NCBI GenBank assembly: GCA_030386875.1 | Contig: CM059562.1 | Coordinates: 20,823,360 to 20,887,359, forward strand | Direction: 5' to 3' | Length of the DNA stretch: 64,000 nt | From: Morinoia aosen | Taxonomy: Eukaryota; Arthropoda; Malacostraca; Amphipoda; Talitridae | In this document: one piece after another, positions 11,870 to 23,900 of the stretch | How the letters are laid out: the number at the start of each line of letters is the position of its first letter | Numbering within the stretch: position 1 is the stretch's first letter | Notes under the pieces: model-generated | The model's database searches: none | The model's input: only the letters and a program-made list of their open reading frames with translations | Told to the model about the DNA's origin: nothing | Translations under genes and position numbers: made by a program

Positions 11870-11934
11870 GTAAGTTTTAATTATAGCTTGTCCATAAAGG
11901 GCACGTATTTGGTCTAGAAGCATGAAATTTGGCA

Positions 11935-11976
<42 letters not shown>

Positions 11977-14900
11977 CGTGGCTGTTCAAGTATGAACTTT
12001 TCAAGTCTCAATAGTATACGAAGTTAATGTCATCATTCAATAATGTGTATTTTGCTCGACTATGCATTCTTGACTATATTTTTTTAGTCCTTTTGTGCAT
12101 TTCTTTGCAGATACATGAGTACAATGACTTAATTACTTCAGTCTACCATACAATATCTTAACACGCACCATCTACCCGTAAATCACCTTTTGAATCCTTT
12201 GTGCTTATTAATGACGTGTTGGTGATACCTTAAGACTTCCAGCCTGTGAATGGTGTTGGGTAACTTCACCATCTAATTACTGCGTAATGACTTGGTCCAT
12301 TGAACAACAGATTACTGTATAAAGTACAAAATTCGTACATTAACGAGTTTTCGAAAGTTAAAAAGTTATAAAAAAATTAATTGATCGCTGCATTTTAACT
12401 ATTTTTTGCCTTCTCATTGGAAGAAAACGCAATAGTGTGAACCTTCGTCGATAACAAACGACCGGACTCTGTTGAGACGCTTTTAATTTCTTCGTTGATT
12501 CGCTGTCAGTTTACAAGGCTCTGAATCTTTATCCATTTAAAGATTTCATATTTGTGTTCACAGATAACCTTTTTAACCAAAATGTTTAAAAGAAAACATT
12601 TCAGTAATTTTGTTAGATAGCAAATACTAAAGCTGTGCTTCCAACGCCATTAAGTCGTTTAATTACAAAATCGGGCGCATTCAGAGATTCAATATTCCGG
12701 CTGCATCCCAAGTCATATATATGACTACTTCCCATTCCCTCCGTTTTTCTTTCAGACGTTTTACATCCGTTTAAAGCGAAGAGATAACGTATAGTAAAAA
12801 TGTTTCTCTGTGATCAAGATTAAATCTGGAATTTAACGTAACTAAACTTGAAAGAGCTAATATTCGTTACTATTAGCTCTTGAACACAGCAATTGGTTCG
12901 TAGGTACTGATTCATGATTCAGGTAGGGTAAGTGATGGTCTTTAAGATAGTGATGAATTATGCGCTATCACCTTTAAGTTGAATACGACCAGCAGTTTGA
13001 TGAAAGATGAAAATCTTGAAGTGGGAACAACTTTGGTAGGAAACTAATTGTTTTGCAAAAATGCTTAATGTTAACATTTTCCGCATAGTAATATTAGCGC
13101 AATTAATTTATTAATCCATTAAAAGTTTGGTTGTTCGCTAAGACAGTTTTCTACGCACTTGATGTTTCAGCAGTTGCGCGATCGAATTGACTAGCTGCGA
13201 ACGCTTGGCTTGGCAAAGCATCGACCGTGTCGATGACATCGTTCGCACGAGTGTTTCTTGCTTAGAAATCCCCGTATTTGTATTAATTTATCAGTATTTC
13301 GCTAATTTAGCCTCCCGGTCTATTTCTCCTATCATTATTTGAGTGCGCGTAAGTATTTAGCTAAGTTACTTGATCAGTGTTGACATCAGGTGTGAGTGTT
13401 GTCGCCCGCCATGCGCGTCACTGACCGCTGCACTTGGTGAGCCAAGATTTCGTGTCGTTGCCTACATTGTTGTGCTGGGCACCCGCTGTCGCCGCTATGT
13501 TCGCGAGTAGCCCTCAAGTGTGCGCAGTTATTACCCTCAAAAGCGCGCAATTATTCTATCAGGTGATTCCTTGGTTCGTAGGTACTGATTCATGATTCAG
13601 GTAGGGTAAGTGATGATCTTTAAGATAGTGATGAATTATATGCTCCTGAAGCTCCACTAAGTAGGCTTCCTATTGAATAAAATCTTACATTCAGATTGCC
13701 TGATATTCGTTGCTCGAAAATGTTCGTAGCACTTCTGTCGCCGGAATCTGCCATGAGTGCTGTGTTTTTTTTGCATGGTTAAAATTCTACAGGCGAGACA
13801 GCTTCATCATGTTGAACGAGCTCAGGACCATCGCAGAGTATCTTCAGTCATCTACACTTGTAAATAGTGCCTTGCGAAACCACATGTACGTTCATATTGG
13901 GAGAAGCTTGCTCTTCTGAGAGCAGCGCTTCTGTAGTTCTGTCCATAATTCAAGTACTTGGCTTGATTGTCGCTATCTGTGTTCACTCTCATTGCTTGAT
14001 GTGTGGCAGTGTTACAAGTAAGGATAGAATTACTGGTCTTTGGGTATAATACTTTTGTTTATCCTCTTTATAATGTATGCGATTTAATTTCTGTGCTATT
14101 TTGATGTATGCTTCGGTAGCTTTACTTTTTGTAATTATACCTCATTTATTACTGCAGGTTCTGGTATTTTCGTGTCGCCGACGGGCGTGTTGCGCTACTC
14201 TGGTAGCGTTGCCATGTCGCTGATCGTGTGGGCGGTGTCGGGCATACTGTCTCTCGTGGGAGCCCTCTGCTACGCCGAACTCGGTCAGTGCTCAGTGCCT
14301 TCATCAATTGGCTGACTGGTATTGTTAATCCGCTTATCGTGTGTCACGCTCGTTACGCCGATATGGCTCGGTGGCACTATATCGTCTTGCTTGTCTTCTT
14401 TAATTGAGCTATGCTTGTGTATGCGTCACTTCTGCAGCGCCAAACTTTAACATTGCTGCTTCTATTGGTTAGCTTGCATGGTTGTTTAATTCACTTATTA
14501 CCTCTCGTATGTGCGTTTAAGAAGTGTGTTTTTCGCAATTGATCAATAAAGAAGATTGGTACTTACGACTACCTCAAAAAGGCATCTTCAAATACATCTT
14601 CTGTACTTATGAGCCTGCCTGAGTTCAGTGACTAATAGAGTATCTTATCAAAATGTTATTCTAAGGTAGATAATTATGATCACTACGCTTATCCCAGTGC
14701 ACTAGGGTTTACAAATAATAGGTTTACAGGGATTTCATATTTCAATTAACCTTTTAATTACGGGTGAAAGATATGAAAAGAGTACCTTGTAGGATAGGCT
14801 TAGGACCAATTTAATATCAGGGTGAATTTACCCCGTTTAAATGAAGAATCCCATGAACGATAAAGAAAAGTCTCGAAACTCGTGTATTATACTCAAACTG

Positions 14901-17900
14901 TGTCAAGAATCGCAAAATAATTAGCGTAAAATTGAACTTATTTCACTGTAACTGGTTACCCAGTGCATACATTACAATAATACTACGTATCACCCAGACC
15001 GCGCGGCTGGCATCGCTATTTGTTCTCTAATTAGGATTTCGCTATGCTCAGGCAACTTAGAACCAAACACCAGTTTTCTCTTCATCGTTATGATTATTCA
15101 ATTTGGTCTTCTTGAGGGACATAGAATGGGCAATAGACTTAGATTAATCATGTTTGTCAGTCTTTTGCAGTGTGAACTGCATGTCGACCACAGGGGGAAT
15201 ATTCTTGGGTTACCTCAGCTTTACAAAGGCCTTCAGAATGTCTTTTTTTTGTGTAAATAATATTCGAGTGTGAGTCCACCCCATTCGTCTACCAGAATTA
15301 GCATTGAGATACGCGCTCAATAGTGTAAATATTGGCTTCAATGTTTGTTCGTGTCGTATAATGTTTTGTTAGCCTCGTCAGACAATTTCTCGTTTCTAAC
15401 GTTCAGAAGTACCTATATTGTAACTGTAATTTTTTGAGTGTCAGTTTCATGATTTGCTTCATTTGTGTTGTAAAATGGTTTGGTTAGCATTATACAAGTC
15501 ATTTTCTTGTCTTCTTCCAGTGAATTTTTTGTTCTAACATTTTTTATGTAGGAAATATTAATTGGTTGTGTGGAAGAGAATTTTGTCCGAGCCAATTACT
15601 TGGTGTTCTACTGATACGTGAGCACGAATAGAAAGTTCAAAATTTTTACAATGTCGACCTTTTAGTGTTAGCCGCAAAATTATTTTTATTTACAGACTTC
15701 ACAATTAATATTATTTATTTCCTAATATATCGTAAACGCCTAAGTTCATGTTTCAATGTAAGTTGGCAATAACAAAAGCGTTTCTCATTAATGCGTCACT
15801 GGGGTTATGTGTTTACATTTAGTTTTGTTTTAAAATGCTTCGTCTAACTTATAACTTGATGAAGGGAATACATTTCTATGGTTTTCTGGCGATCATTTGC
15901 TCTCCAATTGATAATTATTTTATGAAATCCTTGTATATTCATCTACTACGGATCTTTATGTTCAGAAATTTTAAAAACCAATGTTGTTCATCGCATTATT
16001 TTTATGACATTCGCCGTGAGATCGCCTTTGTTGTGGTCAGGGAGTTTTAAACTGATTAATATAAAAAAGAATCTATACTATAGTAAGAGCCGCGTACGTC
16101 CGCGGGCGCGTCTGTCTCTCTGTCTGTCCGAAGCCAGCCGAAAGTGTGTGATGAGCGTATCTGTGATACAAGCTCCAGTCCTATATATATTTTGACGGGC
16201 TGTGTTCACGCGGACTCATCAACTCTCGAGAGATTGTTTTTTTTTATTTCTTACGGCTTTTCTCTCATTTCTCTCTCTTTTTTATTTCAAATGAAGGGGG
16301 GTTGACTAGTAATTATAATAGCTATAATCATGAAGTTGATTCCGTTCCAAGAGTATTCCTTCGTTTCCCTTGCTCGGTGAAATGATCCGTCCAGATGCAC
16401 AGAAAGTGTATTAATGGAAATTCTGCGGATAAGGAAGTTCAACCAACATATTTATTGGGGGTTGGGGAGCGGGGAGGGAGGTTTCTGGTTCAGTTACGTC
16501 CAAAGGTGTTGAATAAATCTTAACTCGATAATTATTCTATTGAACGTCTTTCAAATTCACTTAACTGTCACTACTTTTAAAATACTCAATGGAAATAGAG
16601 GATGAACTTGTTAACTTTATATATTTCGTATGATTTTTACGTACTACGGGAGTGCGATTTGAGTACTCCTCTCACGCTGCCGGCGCATGCATACCGTCTC
16701 TCACGGGAGCGGGTCGATGCAACATCCGCGCTGAACGGGCTGATCCAATTTTCGCCGCTGATTATTTTAGCTGCCCAACGTTACGGATATTGAAGTTTTG
16801 AAATTGAACGCATCTTTTACGTAATCAATATAAGTATATTTGTGTCCTAATTCAGCTGTGACGGGTTCTTAGCTCGTCGTCAATTTAATTATTTCCTTGC
16901 ATTTCTATTTTTAATGGCCCTTGTGTGTCCAAAATGACTGCTTCCGCAGGTTCGCACAAAATCTTAGTCTGGTTGGTGCAAAAGTAATGTCCGATTTTAA
17001 GATCTACGGTAAAAATGAATAAGCCAATGAGTTGGGAAATATTTATTCATTAACATACTTTCCATTGCATTTAGTGACCTCATTTCACCTTTCAACAAGC
17101 TTATAAATGCCTCGCTTGTAAAGTTCTATTGCTTTAGAATCAAAATACAAATTAAATTATTTTGCAATCTGTTTTTTTTTTGTGGTTAACCCAAGTATAT
17201 TCAATTGGTTCTGCACTCCTCGGAACAACTGGAAATTAGGAGCAGGTTGTATTGGCCACGTCTAACTGTCTTGCGATTTGGTAACTGTAGGATTCTCGGA
17301 CTCGTTCAACTAATCGGAATCAAGTGTTCTTGGACCACCTTTCTTTGGCTCATCATTTAGAGTGTAATCACCTCTTAGAAAACGAGAAAACAATCTCCTG
17401 CAACTCGTTTCATTCACTACATCATCCTCATAAGTGTTCTGAATAGATTTTGCTACTGCATTTGCATTAAAACTTTTATGAAACTACAACATCCGCGCAA
17501 CAGTAGAACATTTCTTTTGTGATCTTTAGATGCGACAAACATAGATGCCAATATTTATGAAAAATATAAACGTAACAGAGACGATCTGAAAGAAAATCGT
17601 TTAGTTTAGTCACAGAAATGTATTAGTGTTATTACAGAATACTAATAATTAACAAATCTAATTTTAAACGTCCGTATTAAAAATCGGACATTACTTTTGC
17701 ACCAACCTGATACAACATGTTTAGTCTCGGCACGACTCTTTCGTAATTGCCTTGCTTGTTGCCGACCATTTCTGTGCGGATTTTGTAATGTTGCGTGTTT
17801 GTCGCGCTGGCTGCTCTGCAGACGGTCAATGCCCTGTGCATGTGGTGCTCTATTCTCTTGCTCGTTACGCTTTACTCTCCTGCTCGTTATGCTTTACTCT

Positions 17901-20900
17901 CCTGCTCGTTATGCTTTACTCTCCTGCTCGTTATGCTTTACTCTCCTGCTCGTTATGCTTTACTCTCCTGCTCGTTATGCTTTACTCTCCTGCTCGTTAT
18001 GCTTTACTCTCCTGCTCGTTATGCTTTACTCTCCTGCTCGTTATGCTTTACTCTCCTGCTCGTTATGCTTTACTCTCCTGCTCGTTATGCTTTACTCTCC
18101 TGCTCGTTATGCTTTACTCTCCTGCTCGTTATGCTTTACTCTCCTGCTCGTTATGCTTTACTCTCCTGCTCGTTATGCTTTACTCTCCTGCTCGTTATGC
18201 TTTACTCTCCTGCTCGTTATGCTTTACTCTCCTGCTCGTTATGCTTTACTCTCCTGCTCGTTATGCTTTACTCTCCTGCTCGTTATGCTTTATTCACTTG
18301 CTCATTTTGCTTTATTCCCTTGCTCGTTATGCTTTACTCTCCTGCTCGTTATGCTTTATTCACTTGCTCATTTTGCTTTATTCCCTTGCTCGTTATGCTT
18401 TACTCTCCTGCTCGTTATGCTTTACTCTCCTGCTCGTTATGCTTTACTCTCCTGCTCGTTATGCTTTACTCTCCTGCTCGTTATGCTTTATTCACTTGCT
18501 CATTTTGCTTTATTCCCTTGCTCGTTATGCTTTACTCTCCTGCTCGTTATGCTTTACTCTCCTGCTCGTTATGCTTTACTCTCCTGCTCGGTATGCTTTA
18601 CTCTCCTGCTCGGTATGCTTTACTCTCCTGCTCGTTATGCTTTACTCTCCTGCTCGTTATGCTTTACTCTCCTTCTCGGTATGCTTTACTCTCCTGCTCG
18701 TTATGCTTTACTCTCCTGCTCGTTATGCTTTACTCTCCTGCTCGTTATGCTCTACTCTCCTGCTCGTTATGCTCTACTCTCCTGCTCGTTATGCTTTACT
18801 CTCCTGCTCGTTATGCTTTACTCTCCTGCTCGTTATGCTTTACTCTCCTGCTCGGTATGCTTTACTCTCCTGCTCGTTATGCTTTACTCTCCTGCTCGTT
18901 ATGCGTTACTCTCCTGGCTCGTTATGCTTTACTCTCCTGCTCGTTATGCTTTACTCTCCTGCTCGTTATGCTTTACTCTCCTGCTCGTTATGCTTTACTC
19001 TCCTGCTCGTTATGCTTTACTCTCCTGCTCGTTATGCTTTACTCTCCTGCTCGTTATGCTTTACTCTCCTGCTCGTTATGCTTTACTCTCCTGCTCGTTA
19101 TGCTTTACTCTCCTGCTCGTTATGCTTTACTCTCCTGCTCGTTATGCTTTACTCTCCTGCTCGTTATGCTTTACTCTCCTGCTCGTTATGCTTTACTCTC
19201 CTGCTCGTTATGCTTTACTCTCCTGCTCGTTATGCTTTACTCTCCTGCTCGTTATGCTTTACTCTCCTGCTCGTTATGCTTTACTCTCCTGCTCGTTATG
19301 CTTTACTCTCCTGCTCGTTATGCTTTACTCTCCTGCTCGTTATGCTTTACTCTCCTGCTCGTTATGCTTTACTCTCCTGGCTCGTTATGCTTTACTCTCC
19401 TGCTCGTTATGCTTTACTCTCCTGCTCGTTATGCTTTACTCTCCTGCTCGTTATGCTTTACTCTCCTGCTCGTTATGCTTTATTCACTTGCTCATTTTGC
19501 GTTAATAATGAATAATGAATAATAATAATGAAGGCATCTACGGATGCTTTATTTCTAATCAAGCCTGATACATATCACCTTGTACATTGGATTTTCAAAT
19601 GCCTAATAACTAACGCCAGGACGCCATGACGCTTTCCCCCGGTCAAGACCGGTACCCATTTCAGACACCTGGGTAGAGTGGGGTATTGTGCTTAGAATTT
19701 TTCTCCGATATCCAACAGAGAAAATCGCCACCGCCAGCGCCGAGTTTCGAACCCGGGTCTCTGCCGCACGGCGGCAGAACCTCTAGCACATGGCTATCGC
19801 GAGCACTTTATTCCCTTGCTCGTTATGCTTTACTCTCCTGTTCGTTATGCTTTACTCTCCTGTTTGTCTTGCTTTAGTCTCCTGTTTGTCTTGCTTTAGT
19901 CTCCTGTTTGTCTTGCTTTAGTCTCCTGTTTGTCTTGCTTTAGTCTCCTGTTTGTCGTGCTTTACTCTCCTGTTTGTCGTGCTTTACTCTCCTGTTTGTC
20001 GTGCTTTACTCTCCTGTTTGTCGTGCTTTACTCTCCTGTTTGTCGTGCTTTACTCTCCTGCTTGTCGTGCTTTACTCTCCTGCTTGTCGTGCTTTACTCT
20101 CCTGCTTGTCGTGCTTAACTCTCCTGTTTGATGTGCGTTATTCTTCTGCTTGTCTTGATTCACTTCACAATACTCGTTCTGCTTCCCTTGTATTGCTTGA
20201 TTGAGTGTTGATCCTGCTTGAGTTCTGCTGTGTTTACAGTGGCTTGCTACTCCTGGGGAATCAGTCACCTATTTCCTGTGTTTATTTACTACTTTTACCT
20301 CTTTTCCTGATGTTATTATTCTGTAAGTAAGGTACCGAACGCGTACAAGTGTGCTTTACTTTAGTTGAACGAATGAATGGGAAATACCATACCAGAAGTA
20401 ACTTGAGCCTTGTAATAATGCAACTCACTTGAGAAGGACACAAATATTGTATCTATGGAAATAAGCGCTCTCAGATGAAAGATGCGAGGTCCCAAGCTGA
20501 GGATTAAGCAGGCCTTCTTTGTGTTAAAATAGAAAATTTATTAGTTTTTTTATTACCCATCGTCCTTTTTCGGTTCACTGCTGTTGTTTTTTTAGCTCCC
20601 ATTACTTTCATCTTCAACTCTTATCTGTCTCATTAACTTCCTTCAGCCTTGCTGCTTTTTGTGCGAACAGTGTGGGGCGCTCCTTCGATCGTTCCCTTAA
20701 CATCCTAAAGGGTGCCTTCTTCTTTCCTCTCTTAGGATGCCTCAGAGGGATAAAACTATTGCATCTTGGAAATTAGCGCTTCCAGGGGGGAATGTGTGGT
20801 CCCAAGCTAAAGGTTATGTAAGTCTACCTTTTGTTGAGATAGAATAGGCTTTTCCCCCTGTTACGGACAATCTTTTTTCTGTTAACTGCTTTCCTGTTTT

Positions 20901-23900
20901 TCAGCACATACTGCTTTCATTTTCAACTATTATTTTGTTTCAAAAACTCCTTTTTTAACCCTTTGCCTCCCAAAGTTCAAACGGTTTAGGAATAATTTTT
21001 CAGGATTAAATAATGTCAGTGCCCTGAAATATCAGTGAAATTGCATTAGCGTGTTTTTTTCCTGCATAAGCTTCTTTTTAAATGAAAATATGTTTCGTTA
21101 AAAATGTTTGCTAAGCGAGACGAATCTTCGACACAAAAAAAAAAATAATCGAAAAATCCAAGAAAGACATCAATGAAGTTTTTCCATAAACATATCAGCA
21201 AATCAATGTGCGGATGAAAAACTTGCTCGAGTTAAATAAAAAAGGAATTAAATGTGTTGCACAGACCATGGAGCTTAAACTGAGGAAATCAAAAGCAAAT
21301 TGTGCGTGCCAGGCTCCTGGAGTCTAATGACATAGTTACATGAATGCTATTAATTGCCATAATTTTGTCATTTAGCTCAAAACATTTCCTTAATAATTAA
21401 AAAATCTTGAAATTTTGTAAATTTCTCTAAACTGGAAGAACTAGCCATCTTGGCACTGGAATAGCCGTTAGGCGACAAAACGTTAACTTACTGTTTCTAT
21501 GCACCTAGTGCATAGATTCCGCGTTCCCTTGACTAAATATTAAATGGTGCTTTCCTCCTTCTTCTCTTTGGAATGCCTCTTTTTACGGTTAGGGAGTCTA
21601 AAACTAATATCTAATCAGTCAATCTTCCCCTCTTAGGAACGCCATTTTTGAGCTTAGGGAGGCTTAAACAATCATTTAATCAAATCTTTGATACTCTTCG
21701 AGAAATTTAGGTATCAACTACCATTTAAAATCATCCTTTGACCTTCAAACTTAAAAGCTTTGTTGGCATCGATTTTCAAGAAGGGTGAATTACTTTTCCC
21801 ACACTGTGCAAGTGTCTCTTGCACGAGTACCTTCGTTTGTTTTAGGTTCTTTTTCTTCACACTTTATTTTCTCACTTCTTGGAGATGCTTGCGCGTCCCT
21901 GTTTTTGCCATTTGTTTCAATCTGTGCTAATTGAAGTCACTAATTTGCAACAAGAAATACATGGCTAGTAATGACTGTACAGAAAACGCTTTCATGAGCT
22001 CACTAAATTTCTAACTATCACACTGATCCAGATTTAATTTAGCGCTAACCCTCGTTCAACTCCAAATTTAATTAAAAAATTCACAGTTGAAACAGAAATT
22101 AGTTCCACCATGTTGCTGCCTTTCCTGTACTGTAGCCTGTGTCTATATTGCATCATGTCCTCCACCGATCATGTTTACATGGCGATTCTACAGTAGGTAA
22201 ATAATACGTCCTGATTTTTTTGTTCGTTACTCTCTGCCTTTGTACTCTATGTAGAACACGGCTTTTGGCACCGCGTCTATTCTATTATTGTGCAGTATGC
22301 TTTTATTCCATCTTTTCTTGCTCGCATGAAAGTGGACTCAATGGCATGTATCTTTCAACGTGCAATTATAGTGCTTCATAATTAGTACTTAACAATTATA
22401 TAACTGCATGGAGCACGAGATCTTTGCTTAAAAAGACACAAATGAATCGAAATAAAAACTTGATTTAAATGAGCGAGTTAAAGGGTTCGGTAAGCCTTCC
22501 TATTATTGAAATGAAAATAGGTTCTTGTTTTGTTTTGGATCTTTTCATTTTTTGGTGAACTATTCGTTTTTTCATTAATTAATTAATATAATTATTAATT
22601 TCTTCGTCTCTTTTTATCTTGTTTCGTAAACTTTCTTCGAAACGTAGTTTCTATGCGCATGGGATCATGGGTGAAATCGCATCTTGTACATAGATTCCCG
22701 TTTCCTTAATTCCATACTAAATGGTGCATTCCCCTTTTCTCTGTTTGAATCACATTTGTTGGGGCAAGGAAGGCTTACGCTAACTTAACTAATGATCGAA
22801 TAAGCTCTCTGATTAAGGCAAAGATTTCTAACTATGCATTGGTGCGAGCCAAGTTTTTCTTGTGATCACTACTACGAGGATGCACTGAAAGAGAAAAAGG
22901 TTCACCGAATTTGAGGACTTAGTGTTTCACGGGCGACGTTTGAATTTCTGAGCGCCATTTGACGTGTCTGTCCTCGTCTGCGTGTCTTGAGGAATAAGTA
23001 TTTTAGTGGTAAAACGTTGCGACTCCTCCCAAAATCATTAGTATTGTCTTGCCAATTGTTGTTGTAGGCTTATGGGTTATTAATTTTAGAGGAGGCTGCC
23101 TTTAAATGAGCGACACTGTTATAAATTACTGTGCCCCTCAGGGGGATACAACTATTGTATCTATGGGAATTAGTGCTCCCAGGGGAACCATGTGAGGGCC
23201 CGAGCTAAAGGTTAGGTAGGCTTCCTTTTTGTTGTAATAAAATAGGTTTTTGTTTTGTTACGGACCATATTTTTTCAGTTCACTGCTGTCCTGTTTTTCA
23301 GCACCTACTACTTTCTTCTTCAACTTTTTTCTTGTTTCATGAACTTCTTTCCTAGCTTACTGTTTCTGTGCACCTTGTGCATAGATTCCGCGTTCCCTCA
23401 ACTCCATACTAAATGGTGCCTTCCTCTTTCCTCTCTTGGAACATCTTTGTCGTGGTTAAGGGAGGCTAAAACTTTCTTATATAATAATAGTATAAATTAC
23501 TGTGAGGGATCTTCGGCTCATGCTGTAACTTCTTCTCGATTTAATTTTTTTATACTAACAAAAGATTATACTGCTTTTAAAAACTTAATTTTAAATGTAA
23601 AAAGTTGACTGTTTTCGGAAAATAAATTGTGCGATTCGATGCATGTATTTCTGAGGTTCCTCTAAAAAAAGTTCTATCTGTAAGAGGGTTAACTGCTCTC
23701 AAAACACTCGACCGATAACGATGTAAGTATATTGGAAAACTTCTACTCATTTTGTTTTTATAAGACTGGCATAGCTGACGATGAGATTTTTTCAAAACTT
23801 CTCACTGGAAACAACTTAAACCTTAAGTGAACAAGTAAATATGTTTTCTCACCAGCCGGTATATTATAACTTTTAATTTCATTGTTGTTTTTCTGCAACG

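Noticed and set aside
17697-19522. Long hydrophobic proteins of 575-602 residues on the plus strand
   Set aside because: All three frames are open only because they lie in a 22-bp tandem repeat. There is no start context, splice signal or non-repeat domain.
19742-19796. A tRNA gene
   Set aside because: Only box A- and B-like motifs are present. The acceptor stem and arms do not pair, and the sequence continues into a SINE-like body with an ATT tail.
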